A DNA stretch of 64,000 bases from Circinella umbellata (taxonomy: Eukaryota; Mucoromycota; Mucoromycetes; Mucorales; Lichtheimiaceae). The translations under genes were made by a program, and so were the position numbers. The stretch covers positions 558,001-622,000 of the forward strand of contig JAIWNF010000017.1 in NCBI GenBank assembly GCA_025093555.1. Reading direction: 5' to 3'. This document shows positions 37,917-50,514 of this stretch, one piece after another; within the stretch, counting starts at the first letter, position 1, and every line of letters begins with the position of its first letter. Under the pieces are notes generated by a model. The model saw nothing but the letters and a program-made list of their open reading frames with translations. It was not told the DNA's origin and made no database searches.

Positions 37917-38347
37917 TTAGTTTAATAAATATGTATAGGAAAAATATAAAAGTAAAATAAAGTGAACTTGAATAAGTTGTTTGTCGCATGCATAGGTTTT
38001 TTCTTTTATGATTATTCTTATTATTCTATTTTTGGTGCTACACAACAAACATGATAATGCTATTTTGGAACGTAACACAATGAATTCAGATAATGCAAAT
38101 GAAGAGAAAGAACATAATACAATTGAAAAAAAAAATTGTATAAAAACGGTTTAATATTTTTTTAACAATCATATAGATTGTCATATGAATAAGATGTGTG
38201 TATATATTTTATAAAATGTAAAGCAAAATAATGATAAAAAGGGAGGGTGGCTAATAACACTATATTACAAGCTTATGATACATGAGAGAGAACGATAAAT
38301 GATAATGACAAAGTGTATAAAAAGAAATATATATATTTTTAATTTTT
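37917..38347. other. Intergenic, no gene seen
   Basis: AT-rich 430-bp gap between two genes on the minus strand: 5' region of the F-box gene and 3' UTR of the sulfite reductase gene. Confidence 0.6.
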
Positions 38348-41300
38348 TTAGTACACTTCCAAGATGTACTTCTCTTTTTCCTTCCATTCTTCAATGAGGT
38401 TACTGGCTTCCTTTTCATCGATACCACCAAAGTTGTTGAGACCATAGACGACAGCATCCTTAACATCAGGTACAGGCCAGGTAGGACCACAAAGATAAAA
38501 GTGACCATTCTTAGTAACAAGGTAGTCGTGCAACAATTGAGCATCTTCCATCATCTTGTGTTGGATATAAACCTTTTGCTTTTGATCACGAGAGAAAGCA
38601 AGACCCATATGTGTCAATAAACCGTCGGTGTTGTAAGCTTCCAATTCTTCACCATACAAATATTCCATGCGACGGTTACGAGAACCAAAATAAAGAACCA
38701 TAGGTCCAACTTCCTTGCCACTAGCCTTAATCATAGCACGTTCTTGAATAAAAGCACGGAAAGGAGCCATACCTGTACCCAAACCAGCCATAATGACAGG
38801 TTGGGTATCTAATGGAGGTAATCGCATAACGGAAGGCTTGATCGAGACAGTAACATCGGAACCAATCTTCATATCAGCCAAATATCTTGTACATTGACCA
38901 TAACGCTTCTTGCCAGCTTCATTCATCCAGTCGACAGCGACAACCAACAAGTGAACCGAGTTGGGGAACATCTTTTGAGATGAAGCAATAGAGTAATGAC
39001 GAGGTTTGATTTCAGAGATGATGCTGACCAAAGCTTCAACAGGAGGCTTAGCAGATGTAAATTCACGTAACAAATCTTCATAAGTAATGGTATCATCCAC
39101 ACGCTTCTTGTATTCTTCCTTGCCTTCAGATGAAATCAAATACAACAATTGGTCTTTTTCCTTGGGGTTTGTAGCATATAAAGCAAGAGCTTCATAGAAT
39201 TTCTTGGAAGGACGACCGAAAACATCGAGTGTTTGTTGGAACATTTGGAAGATGGTACGGGTTTCTTGCTTGCCAGAGTCAGAATTCTTGATCGAAATAA
39301 TATCGTTACCGTTCAAACCATACCATTCAAGGAACTCCTTGACTTCTTCAGCATCGTTGTGACCGTGAACACCAAGGGCATCGCCAAGATTGTACTTCAA
39401 ACCAGATCCAGTGGTATCGAATTCCAAATGGAAGACATTGCGATCATAAGTAGCAGGAGTCAAACGCTTATTTTCAGAAAGTTTAATCAAATAGTTGGAT
39501 TCATGAAGATCAGGACGGACAGCAGTTTCGGTACCATAAGCTTCCTTGAACATGACTTGCCATGCTGCCTTGTGCCACTTGCTAACTTCACCGAGTTCTT
39601 GTTCACCTTCTTCAACAGCGGTTGATGCATCACTTTCATCATCTTCCTCATCCAAAACAGCGCGAGCAATAGGGCGAGTAGGCAAAATTTGATCATTAAT
39701 TTCCAAAATAGTCCACGGTGGCAACAATTCAACATTAACGGTTTCTGCAGAGACAGATTCAACGATTTGGTTGATAAGAGGAGATAATTCACGTTTGTTG
39801 CCTTCTTCATCGACAACTGAATCCAATTCATAGTACAAACTTTTTAAACGATCAGCGACATTCTCGCCAGATTGAGTCAAGCCCAAGAAAGCGGCTTCCC
39901 AGATAATGTGTGTAGATTTGCGATGAAGACCCAATTCTTCAGCAATGCGGGTAGCATCCAGAGTGTAAAGTTTAATATCAAGTTGAGTCAACTTGAGCTT
40001 GAATTCGTTTGTCAAATGGGCTTCAATATCATCACCATGTTTCCAGGGTCCATTCAAAACAACAGTGGCTTTCTTGTTGGCAGATTCCAAAATATCATAT
40101 TCCTTGGTCAATGCAATGTTATGAATGCCAATGAAATCGGCCTTGGCTTTAACGGCCTTGTTGTTCTTGACAATGTGTGTGTTAACAACAGCACCGCCCA
40201 AACGGTAAGCATCACGAGAGACTTGAACAGCAACTTGATCTTGTTCATGAAGCAAGTGAGAAACATGCTTGGCAGCATCAGCACTACCATCTTGTTCAAC
40301 ATCCCAAAAGATAGCACTCCAAATATTTTGTTCATCCTTGGGTTCTTCAATGGCTTCCAAAAATACACCAGCGGCAAGATCGATAAAGTTCTTTTGTTCA
40401 GCTTCCTTGGCCAAATGAGAAATATGACCAGCGGAGAGATGACCAAATGAGCTGGCTTGTGCGGTCACTAAGCGAGGACGTGATTGACGGGCCAAAGAAC
40501 CGAAACGGACAGCAGCAGCAATATCCAAAAAGAGAGGACCATTAAATGCAAACAAACCATCAGTTTGTTCCAAAACGACAATTTGGCGAGTAGATTGAGG
40601 CAAGCTAGCAATGAAACCAGCTTCTGACCAAGGACGGTAAAGACGGACAGTGACCAAACCAACCTTAGTATTGGCCTTGTTGACAGCATCAGCAACGGAT
40701 GAAGTACCCAATACAACAAGAACAGTTTCGGCATCAGCAGCACCAGTATATTCGAAAGGTTTATAACCAAACTTGGCCAACAAACGCTCAGCTTCAGTAT
40801 AGGCATCACCACTAGACTTGGTATTTTCTAAAGTGGCCAATTGGTTATAAGGCAAAAGTGAAACCTTTTCAATGTTGACTGATGAGCCGTCAAAGTAGTG
40901 AATAACGGGAAGATCAACGGAACGAGCCAAAACGTGTGCGATAACGGCCATATCGTGAGCTTCTTGAACACTGCTGGATGAAAGAACAATAGCCCCGGAA
41001 TTACGAGCAGCCAAAACAGCATCGATCTGTGAATGAGCTACTAATTCTTCATCGACACCATAAGCACCAACATGAAAAACGACGGGTTGACGAGCTAATG
41101 CCAGAGCATGAATATTGGGAATCATAGACAACAAAGCTTGGGATGAAGTCAAAACGGATGCAGTCTTATTAGAGTTATCAAGAGCACCTTGAACAGCTTG
41201 CAAAGCACCTTCTCTGGTTTCCATCTCAACAACCTTGACAAGATTGCCTTGACTATTGCGAATGCTGGATTGCCAGTTTTTGAGTTCCTGACCGAGATAA

Positions 41301-41641
41301 CCGCCAGCATTACCGGGGTATACAAAGACAAGATCAGACAAACCATAAGCAACATAATCGACGGTATGGTTGACATCGACCAAGCGAGCCTTATTATCAC
41401 TGAAAAGAATTTCGAGGGCGTTCTTTACTCGAGATTGAAGTTGTAAAGCTGTTTCTTCGTCTACAACAGTTGTTTGACTGCCGGCGGTAGATGCTGCATC
41501 TTCATTTTGTGCTGCTTCTTTAAGTTGTGAAGTGACGGCTTCGATGGCTTCTCTCGATAATTCGATAGGCTTATGTGCGTCGTTAGCCTTAACTGACTTG
41601 CTCTTCAAAAGTGCTGCGATAAGAGCAGTAGAGGCAAACAT
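38348..41641 (-). CDS. MET10: Sulfite reductase [NADPH] flavoprotein alpha subunit
   Basis: Electron-transfer subunit of assimilatory sulfite reductase: passes electrons from NADPH via FAD to the haemoprotein beta subunit, which reduces sulfite to sulfide for cysteine and methionine. Single intronless exon, 1097 aa from ATG 41641; an upstream in-frame ATG at 41680 would add only 13 hydrophobic residues. The N-terminal half is a pyruvate:ferredoxin-oxidoreductase-like region (about 85-470, for example DLVFVYPGNAGGYLGQE, IVVLEQTDGLFAFNGPLF). The C-terminal half is a CYPOR-type FAD/NADPH module: LGDALGVHGHND, the FAD motif RHYSIASS (about 880), the NADPH-binding GLGTGMAPFRAFIQER (about 954), LYFGSRNRRMEYLY and HFYLCGPTWPVPD, ending in the usual aromatic tail EKYILEVY. 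There is no flavodoxin/FMN domain, as in yeast Met10. Its lack of introns is notable beside its neighbours. Confidence 0.96.
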   Translation of the reverse strand: MFASTALIAALLKSKSVKANDAHKPIELSREAIEAVTSQLKEAAQNEDAASTAGSQTTVVDEETALQLQSRVKNALEILFSDNKARLVDVNHTVDYVAYGLSDLVFVYPGNAGGYLGQELKNWQSSIRNSQGNLVKVVEMETREGALQAVQGALDNSNKTASVLTSSQALLSMIPNIHALALARQPVVFHVGAYGVDEELVAHSQIDAVLAARNSGAIVLSSSSVQEAHDMAVIAHVLARSVDLPVIHYFDGSSVNIEKVSLLPYNQLATLENTKSSGDAYTEAERLLAKFGYKPFEYTGAADAETVLVVLGTSSVADAVNKANTKVGLVTVRLYRPWSEAGFIASLPQSTRQIVVLEQTDGLFAFNGPLFLDIAAAVRFGSLARQSRPRLVTAQASSFGHLSAGHISHLAKEAEQKNFIDLAAGVFLEAIEEPKDEQNIWSAIFWDVEQDGSADAAKHVSHLLHEQDQVAVQVSRDAYRLGGAVVNTHIVKNNKAVKAKADFIGIHNIALTKEYDILESANKKATVVLNGPWKHGDDIEAHLTNEFKLKLTQLDIKLYTLDATRIAEELGLHRKSTHIIWEAAFLGLTQSGENVADRLKSLYYELDSVVDEEGNKRELSPLINQIVESVSAETVNVELLPPWTILEINDQILPTRPIARAVLDEEDDESDASTAVEEGEQELGEVSKWHKAAWQVMFKEAYGTETAVRPDLHESNYLIKLSENKRLTPATYDRNVFHLEFDTTGSGLKYNLGDALGVHGHNDAEEVKEFLEWYGLNGNDIISIKNSDSGKQETRTIFQMFQQTLDVFGRPSKKFYEALALYATNPKEKDQLLYLISSEGKEEYKKRVDDTITYEDLLREFTSAKPPVEALVSIISEIKPRHYSIASSQKMFPNSVHLLVVAVDWMNEAGKKRYGQCTRYLADMKIGSDVTVSIKPSVMRLPPLDTQPVIMAGLGTGMAPFRAFIQERAMIKASGKEVGPMVLYFGSRNRRMEYLYGEELEAYNTDGLLTHMGLAFSRDQKQKVYIQHKMMEDAQLLHDYLVTKNGHFYLCGPTWPVPDVKDAVVYGLNNFGGIDEKEASNLIEEWKEKEKYILEVY

Positions 41642-44600
41642 ATTAAATATGTCAAATGTATAATTTAAAAAAAGATACAAAATAAAAAGAGAAGGGAAAA
41701 GATCGGGTTCCTTAAAAGATGTAACAAATTATGAATTTTTTTCCATCTCATTGGATAGCACGCCATCGGTTCTATTGTGGCCATTCATATCCGCAGAAAA
41801 TGGCGCAATTTCTTAGCATATCAACGTAAAAAAAACTTTCCGACAACGCATCTGTTTGATTCGTTCGATATCAAAAGAGTAAAGCTGGTTTAAGGCTAAT
41901 ATATGCAAGAAACTTATCATCGGTTGATCTTATTTTCATTCCGAAACAATTTTTTTCTTTAGTTTTTTTCTGATTTTGTAATTTAGTCATTGAAAGAAAA
42001 ATTAATTTACTTACTTCGATTGATCGATCTTGATCAACTTGTGAATAGATCGTCTTTCCTGTAATGAATAACTGATGCATAAATGAAATGTTTTGTTGTC
42101 AGTGGTTACTAAAAATAAAAATAGTAAATAAGAGTGATTGATTACACGAAAAAAAGCACAGATATTAGCATTTCTAATATACTACTACAATTTAATTAAA
42201 AGCATATGGCCACCACGTATAATTTAATTGACAAATCCACTATTTTTTTTTAATTTTTTTGCATAATCGATTATTTTCAATTTTGTGACTGATTAGAATT
42301 TCTTCATTTCGAGGCTTTTCAGCATAGTTTGAATTATTGACGAGGGTGATAGTATAATGATTTGTTATATTCTTGAAACCACCCAATCGAACAGTTGCTA
42401 ACTCCAGAAAGACTAGCGTAATGAAAGAAAACAAAGCTGACATCTTGTATAGGTATTATACCATTAGCTACGTTACTTGTGTATACCTATAAATTTTATT
42501 ATTATAGTGCTACTGTCATGTGCTCAATAATCTTGCATAATTTTTTAACAATCATTTTTGAGCTATAATTCCTTCCTTTATCTTAACTTTGTTTTAATTC
42601 GAGTCGTTTCAAGATGGTAATTCATTTAGTATCACATAATGACTTTAGTATAGAACACATTTTTTAGATCTTATTTTTTAGAGGTCTAAATTTATATATT
42701 GATTCTTGTAATATAACAGGTTCATTAATGTAATTAGGCTCAAATCTCACCGTAGGTATCGTTAACTCTCCCAAGTTTGTAGTTGAAAATTATCATACGT
42801 ACCTTTCACTGTCTGAAGTTTTATACGATAGATAATCACCCTGCTCCTTGAGTTTAAGAATACTGAATTCTACGATTACAGCTTCTATGCTAAATTCATA
42901 TTATTCCATATTATTGGTAAGATGTATCACATGGAGATATATTACAAGCATCACCTTGTGTGTATAAAATTTTGGTATGGCTCACAGTTTTCAATTACGT
43001 ACAACTATTCTGTTGGCTTTATTTGTAATTGGGTTAAATTTTGCAACAGGCATATTATATTCCACCCTTTAAAATCTAGAACAATATGTAGTAATACTAT
43101 GTAGTGTGTAATTGGCCAACACCCATCAAGTACGAGTCGACATATTTCTTGCCATTTTTGTAGTAAAAAACTATAAATGATGGAGGTAAATGGATTCTGT
43201 ACTGAGTTGTATAATTTTCAAATGAATGCCGACTAGCTCGAGTCGTGAAATAATATTCTTCCTCAATATGAGTCCTATATACCTTGATTGTCAAGTTAGA
43301 AAATATATAAAGCAAATTAAATGATATCAAGTCTGTCAAAATAATCTCTGTCTGCCATAAAAAATTGGAATGTTAATAGATGTAAAATTTTTGGACATAT
43401 AAGGATATTAGTTGGAGAACTGCATTCACAGCATCCAGAAATGATTTAACTGGATCTTTCAACACTGACATAGTCATTTTTGTTTTTGAACTTCCACTCA
43501 TACGTGCAGGTTGATAACCAACTTTAGCGCTACTCCACTCAGTCATGTAACTCAAAAGCTTTGTTAATTTGAAATAGTGCACAAGAACATACGTTATTTC
43601 TAGCGCCATTGACAATAATAATAACTTGGCTCAAAGTATCTGCCATTTGTTGGGAGCGTTGTTTCATAAAACGTCTTTTCAAGCAAAATTAAGCGGTTAT
43701 AGATGGGGTTCTTGAGGTTTGTTTCTATGCGAAACGCAAACATAATTGTTTTGAAGGTGAAGCGGCTCCTATCCCAGATGCTACGTCGTTACCTGAAGTC
43801 ATACTGGTTAATAGTGCGAGATATATTTCATTGACAGGTCATGATATAATTTGAATATTGGAACAAAAAAATAAAATGGTCCCTTGAGAGAAGATTGACA
43901 TCCCCAGATTATATAATAGAGTTATCTTTGGATAGAAGAATATCCAAAATAAGATTGCTTAAAGTCACAAATAATTATTATATGCTACTATATCACCATG
44001 GTCAAGATCTTTATCAAAACAAAAGTCTTTGCTTGAATAAGCAATCTCTCAAAACAAGACTACAGCAAGGAGTATCCGAATCATTTATTTCATATTACTT
44101 GATAATTATTTGATATGTAAAAAGAAATGAAATTACTTCCTTTTAGAGTCGCAATTACTACATCAAATTATAAAAAAAGAAATATATAATATATCTGGAT
44201 GTGTGTGTGTGGATTATCAGCAAGTCAGTTTTAAACTTCGAGCCTGATATCAGAGACCTTTTTTTTTTGGTACCCTTTCTGGGTATATTGAAACGAGTAG
44301 CCTCACTGACGATTGCGAAGTTATATAGTACATTCACTCCACTTGAGGTACTCTCATGAGCGTAACAAAAAATATAGATGAGATGATGGGGAAAATATTG
44401 TTGTCAAGTACGTATTTTTGGCTCAATCTCCTGTGTTTATATTATTCTTTTTTTAAACAAGAAAGAATGTTGATAACAACAGTAATACGTAAAGCGATTA
44501 TTTTGGCTTATTTTATATATGCTGTAAATAGTTCGCTATTATATAATGAGTGTCACGAAAAAGGATGCACGTATCCCGATATCAGTGTAACGTACATGAC

Positions 44601-45374
44601 TGAAAGACATGACAAGAACATGCATTGTACAAATATATAGTATAAACAGGTTATAATGACTATAGAGAATATAGCTAAAATTAATGTCGAAACAGTTTCT
44701 CTTTAAAATAGTAATGGATGTTTATTTATTCATTATCACATTGTTATGACTGAGAAATAAAAAAGACAGCACAATCATTTTTGTTGAATATGAGATGTGC
44801 ATGTAGACAATTCGGCACTTTTAATGTATATGAGAGCCCTGACTTATCTACTATGCATTCTCACACTCAACAACAACGGTTCTTACTGGTTGTTGGGTAG
44901 TAAATGGCTCTAAAACTACCCCCCTCATCTTTCTTTTGTCCCCCTTCCCGTTTGGTATGAGTCACAAGAACAGGATATACAACGAAAAGAGATATAGTAG
45001 TCAAGCATACTATATAAATATAATTTAAAATGCACAATGTAAAGTATTATCGTATATACAACGAGTTAACGTCATCTATTATTGCTATTAAATTAATATT
45101 TGATAACTTAATACTTATCAGGTTTTTTTTCTTCTCTTTTTTCTTTCTTTAAACGCATTTCTATTTTCAATCGTTTCATTCTAGTTTTCTGCTGATTTAA
45201 GAGATCGTTTTTTTTTTTTTTTGATCGTCAGTACGAAATCGAAAAAAAGTAACCCAGTGGACGTTTTCTTTTTCCTTTTTTTTCGCGTTGATAGTTAATA
45301 ATGTATGCTGGTGGTCGAGCTGAACCAAAATTCTTGAGGTTTGATACTTTTATCTTTTTATTCGGAGTGGGAGA
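41642..45374. other. Long intergenic region, no convincing gene
   Basis: 3.7 kb between divergent genes, containing both promoters. AT-rich. Open frames at 43373-43615 (minus) and 44356-44640 (plus, with a hydrophobic stretch) have no motif. A short plus-strand stretch near 43740-43855 (CFEGEAAPIPDATSLPEV) reads protein-like but ends in a stop. An ATG at 45301 lies just upstream of the BCAS3 start used below. T-rich tracts at about 45122-45290 suit a promoter. Confidence 0.5.
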
Positions 45375-46990
45375 ATGTCAGGATGGAAGGATAGTAAAAC
45401 AAATACATTTGCCGCACAGACTGATTTAAGCTGCATGATTTTCTTTGACGAAAAAAATAAAAGGAATCCGACCTCTTTGGAATATTTATCTTCTGGATTA
45501 AACTGGGTTTCCGATCAGTTGACCTCTAATCTTCAAAAACGACAATCTAATACTTCTTTATTTACCCAACAAGAACAACATGGGCCTCACTTACAAAATT
45601 TAACCCACTGTCATGATCATTATGATCATCCTCAACAACAGCCGTTACGAGGTGTAACTACCAGTAGTGATAATGAAATAGTTACTTTTGCTGCTTTTCA
45701 AAATGTTCACAGAAGGTATAATTAAGAAATATTACCAACAACATCATTAAATTTTCTATAAATTTATCAGTAATCGATTATAAAAATTTAAATAGTTTAT
45801 TGTCTTCGCCGTCACTTTTGTTACTACTAGGTTATCGGAATGGATTTCAAGTTTGGGACGTGACGAGCCCAGAAAACGTGCATGAAACGTGTTCATTACG
45901 AGATCAAACCATTGGAGACGTACACGGTATGCATATTCTAGAAGATCCAAACATTGATGACAATAATTGTAATCTAGTGGATCTCTATGCTGAAGTTCGC
46001 CCACTATTAGCTATTATGTAAGATAGATACAATTGATTAATCTATATGTATTACAGCTGTTTGATACAGAAGATATTAAAAAACACAATATTTCAATATA
46101 TACAGCTCTTCTTTTTGTTCCACTGAAGAAGTTACTAGCAGCAAAAAAGACCAATCCGACACCAACAATGATCATAACGCTTCTGTTCCTTCGCAATGCA
46201 ACTCATCATCAATGACAAGAAAAAAATTGTATATTTTTTCACTCAGTACACATCAGATGATCAAAGATTTCACCGAACTTTCGGAACAAGGTATAAATGT
46301 AACAAGCATACAGAGCAACGGTCATGCTATTATTTTGGTACTGTTTCTTTTTATATACATTATTTAATATGTTACTTATATATGTTTATACATATATAAA
46401 ACAGTAATCTAAAACCAAACATATTATGTAATGATAATAATACAGGGATGTTTGGATGATCAACTAGAAGCATCACTTCATATACTATCTGCCTCTGATT
46501 TTTCGAAGCAAGAAATACTTACCGATGTTTATTCTCACTCTGTCATTAAACCTGTTTTTACATTGGGTACACGATATATCGCCTATGCAAGTGCAGCAAC
46601 CAATAGCGATTATGAATCTAATGAATTTCTAACACACATTGTCAACGATAAAGATGTTACAGGTGCAGCCAAAGATATTGCCAAAGAAGTTGTCCATGGT
46701 GTCAAGTCTTTGAGTGAATACAGCTATCATTCCATCTCGAATTATTTTGCACAACAGCATACTAACGGTTCATCTTCACCGTTATCACCAACTCCTACTA
46801 CAACTATAAAAAAAGAGTTAACTGAAAACAATTCATCATCGTCAATAACAAATAATAACACCTACAATAATCGCAGATCATACAGTGATAATAGTAAAGG
46901 GGTCTTTCCCTATTTAAACTATTCAATCGGTCATGGTGTACAAAAAAAAATATCTGGATCGGTAAATAATAATAACAATAACAATAACAG

Positions 46991-47034
<44 letters not shown>

Positions 47035-49278
47035 AATTAAGACTTATAAACAAAATGTCTATATTTATTAATATTAATAATCATTAAATTTATATCCAAG
47101 TAGATTATGATTCGAGATTTGCAGAAATTACAATCTGTATTCGTTCATTTTCAAGCTCACATACATTCTCATCCAATTACACAACTTGCATTTAATCCTT
47201 CTGGAACATTACTTCTCTCTGTCACAAATCAAGGTCATACTTTTCATGTCTTTTCTCTTGTTTCAAATTTGTCGGGAGCATTATTAGGAGGAGGAGGAGT
47301 AGCGGAACCACCTGTAACGCATATATATAGCTTATCGCGAGGAATTACAGATGCTCATGTGGATGATGTTCATTTTTCAACCGATTCACTATGGTGTACT
47401 GTTAGTACAGCACGGGGAACAACTCATGTTTACCCAATTAATCCATATGGAGGCGCCACTGAAATAATAAGTCATGTACAAGGCAAAGTACTTAATCCAA
47501 AACGGTATCCACATTCATCTTATTTTAATGGAGCTGGTGGCAATCACTCTTTTTATCGACGGCGTATGACTTCCAATAATCTAGTAAAGTATACTATTAT
47601 TCTTCACTGTTTTATATGTAAATGCTATTTTCACTATACCGTGTACTTATCATACTCAAACTTGATATTATCTTTCGCTTATTTTCTTCAAAAAAAAAAG
47701 AGAGCAACATCTCTCAATCCAATTGTTCGTATTAAGCAACGACGACCAATGCGTCATCACGATCAAAATAGTCATTGTAATTATCAGCAAAATAATTTTG
47801 ATTATAATAATAACTGGACTACATCGTCCAATAATCATTCTATATCAACTTTGGAGCATTCATTGAATGATCGGCAACAATATCGCACTAAATTAGCAAC
47901 CCATTTACTTCCCATGTCAAAAACTCCCCATCTACTCAACAACAGCGCAAAACGAGCACCATTATCATTTTGGAAATCACATGTCTCCAATTTATTAACC
48001 AACAAAACTTCTTCTTTATCTGCCAGTATCGGTAATAGTACTACTGATGTTACGAGCGATTCTTATTTATCATATGACAATGCATGGAGTACAACCAGCG
48101 TCGATCAAAATGATAATAATCGAATGTTTGGATTTGACGAAGAAGAGCGACAAGAAAAAGGTCATTATTATGATAATACTAGATCTTCTGTTACTACTAA
48201 TACTACTACAACTACTGTTGGTGATGGTTTTCAAGATATATACTCCATTCATCCAGAAGGCATATTAACACTACATCGTTATTGGCTCAAACAAACAATG
48301 GTCAAGAGACGAGAAAATGGGCGTGCTGTTGAAAAACTTGAGCTGAATGTAAAAGAAGGAGACATTGCTGAGTGGAATGTTGCGCAAAAACCAGACTGGA
48401 ATCAAGTCAGAATGATGAAAAAGAAAAAACACAACCGTCAACAGCAACAACAGCATCAACAAACGGGATGGTTGTCATATGCAGAAATTACTACCTATGA
48501 TTCTGATTTTGAAAAACCATTATGGGATCGTCGTTATTACCCTCATATTAGTTTTCATACATTTATCGAGCAAGAAAATGGAATGCTATCAGGAAACAAT
48601 ACCACTGATAGTGAAAATGATAATAATAAGCACAATGGTGCTTATAATGATTATGCCAAAATGTATTTCAATTCACCATTTGTACTACCCACAGTTCAAT
48701 TATATTTTACACAGGATGTACCTGAACCCTATGCAAGTCGAATTGATCGAGTGGGTAGGACGTCGGCAGCTTCAAGAGATGGAACATTATTATTAGACGA
48801 TGCATTGGCAGAACTAGAAGGTATTAACTATAAAGTGATTTAATTGTTATGGTAATATGTTTCTCCTTTCCTAACTTACCCCCAATTTCCTCCTAACTGA
48901 TAATTAACAGAGAATATTTCTAATGCAATGACAAGCTCATTTTCTCCATCATCTTCTGCTGGATTTCTTAATACACCACGTCCAAATTCGTCATCTTCGA
49001 CTTCTATATTTTCATTCACTACTACAAGCTCCAATCCATCCGTTATTGCAGCTGATCAGGTCTCTTTTGAAGATGCATGTTTAGTCACCGTTGGTAATGA
49101 AGATCAAGAAAAAGTAAATGATCATGATAATGATACTTATAATAATGATAATAATAGCACGACGAATGATAATGAATTGAAAGTGGGGGAGCAGGAAGTA
49201 TGTTTCCCCGATGGAGATAATGAATTAGCATCACCACACGACGAAGATAATTTAGTAATGTTGAACAATGACAGATAA
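45375..49278 (+). CDS. BCAS3 WD40-domain protein homologue
   Basis: BCAS3 proteins have an N-terminal WD40-type propeller and a BCAS3 domain; the animal protein binds membranes at forming autophagosomes with PHAF1. Seven exons, all in phase: 45375-45715, 45796-46017, 46106-46337, 46446-46961, 47104-47583, 47701-48820, 48911-49278, giving 1092 aa. Conserved propeller parts: LLLLLGYRNGFQVWDVTS, VDLYAEVRPLLAIM, KLYIFSLSTHQMI, FTLGTRYIAYAS, VHFQAHIHSHPITQLAFNPS, GTLLLSVTNQGHTFHVFSL, THIYSLSRGITDAHVDDVHF, STDSLWCTVSTARGTTHVYP. The middle is an Asn/Ser-rich linker; the BCAS3 domain follows with HPEGILTLHRYWL. Gln/Asn runs and an acidic tail end the protein. The start is uncertain: ATG 45301 could join through a very short intron and add about 13 residues. 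Confidence 0.88.
46991..47031. repeat. (TA)n microsatellite
   Basis: About 20 TA units in an intron of the BCAS3 gene, just after a short AAT/AAC run. Confidence 0.85.
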
Positions 49279-49887
49279 TAGTAGCAGCGGCATACGATGT
49301 TTTTCATTTTCCATAACCCTTCTCCTCTTTTTATCTCAGTTATTTTATTTTACATACCAAAAACTTGCATTTGTCAACTTGACATTATGTCTTGTTTTAT
49401 GTTTGTAGTAATTTCTTTTTCTTTCGTACATACTAGTTTAGTGTAACAAATAAAAAAGAACATGCACAAATTTTGATTTTCAATTTCCTTTTTAATTATT
49501 TTTGTTTGATAAAGGTACATCTATTTCATTCCACCAATGATTATATATTTGTAATGAAAATTTGGCTATATGGCAAACAAAAAAGTATGTACGTATAAAT
49601 GATGAGGAAGACAGGGAGGAAAGATTGACTATGAAAGATAATTATGCTACATTTATATATCCGTATAGTGATACGTATAGTGATACGTATAGTAACTAAT
49701 GAGTATGTGCATGTGTATGTGTAAAGGTGTTACTGAATGAGAGGGTAAATATAATTACTGTATATAATCTACAGGGCTTTTTTTTTTTTGCTGGATAATA
49801 CGTAACTAATAATAATAATAATTCTGGTGCACGTTGGTAAGAAGCACTTATTATAATTTTGAATATGACTCTTTATAAGTATTACTT
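49279..49887. other. Convergent intergenic region with a short tandem repeat
   Basis: Holds the 3' ends of two convergent genes. A 12-bp unit CGTATAGTGATA is repeated just under three times at about 49662-49694. Nothing else seen. Confidence 0.6.
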
Positions 49888-50514
49888 TTATGAGGATGCT
49901 GAAATTGGCCTTGTCATTGCTACCGGGGGCTGCTGTAATATGGCGCTATTGGTGGGTGACGATAAATGGTGATGATGATGATGAAGTTGTTCTTGTTGTT
50001 CATTACTATTGTTATTTATAGTTTGTGCTGTTAAATAATAAGGAGTAATATTATCATGATTGTATGACTTTTCCATATTAATAACAGTATCTTTATTATT
50101 ATTATCATTATTAAGTCGTTCCTGCTGCTGTTGCTGCTGCATTGTAGTAGAACTAGACGTAGACCATGATCCAAAAGAGGGTGATGAATGGTGATGATTG
50201 CTACCTACAGCGGTAGTAGCCGTGGTACTACTATTATCATAGTAAGAAGAAGAGGGAGAAGAAGAATATTGTTGCTGCTGATGTTCATGTTGTTCCTGTA
50301 TCTTTCTGCAACGCTCTGAAATGATTCGATTATTAATACTTTGACGAACACGAGAACAATGTAGTATACCACATGTAATTAAAACCAACATGACAATAAT
50401 TGTAATTGTAGCTGGGCCAACAGCTGTTGTTGGGATATTAGTTGAATAGAGTGGATGATGAGCTTGATGTTCATTATTTGTTGGCACTGCGGCTTCTTCG
50501 TGTGTAGTTGACAT
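49888..50514 (-). CDS. Small single-pass membrane protein, Gln/Ser/His-rich, unknown
   Basis: Intronless frame of 208 aa. A hydrophilic N-terminal stretch (about 1-32, no cleavable signal) is followed by one membrane helix, TITIIVMLVLITCGILHC (about 36-53), then a basic juxtamembrane patch (RVRQSINNRIISERCRK) and a long low-complexity tail with Gln, Ser, Asn and His runs. The positive-inside rule puts the N-terminus outside and the tail in the cytosol. Type III-like topology with a disordered cytoplasmic tail is seen in fungal wall-stress sensors and Mid2-like proteins, but there is no extracellular Ser/Thr domain long enough for that, so function stays unknown. The helix and consistent codon use favour a real gene; no homologue is recognised. 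Confidence 0.6.
   Translation of the reverse strand: MSTTHEEAAVPTNNEHQAHHPLYSTNIPTTAVGPATITIIVMLVLITCGILHCSRVRQSINNRIISERCRKIQEQHEHQQQQYSSSPSSSYYDNSSTTATTAVGSNHHHSSPSFGSWSTSSSTTMQQQQQQERLNNDNNNKDTVINMEKSYNHDNITPYYLTAQTINNNSNEQQEQLHHHHHHLSSPTNSAILQQPPVAMTRPISASS

Noticed and set aside
39233..40450. Long plus-strand open frames (130 and 192 aa) opposite the sulfite reductase gene
   Set aside because: They are antisense shadows of a codon-biased long exon, with no motif and no splice context.
37917..41680. Upstream ATG at 41680 as MET10 start
   Set aside because: Adds 13 AT-encoded hydrophobic residues not expected for the family; ATG 41641 preferred.
44356..44640. 94-aa plus-strand frame with a hydrophobic segment
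   Set aside because: AT-rich, no homologue recognised, no promoter or splice evidence; left unannotated.
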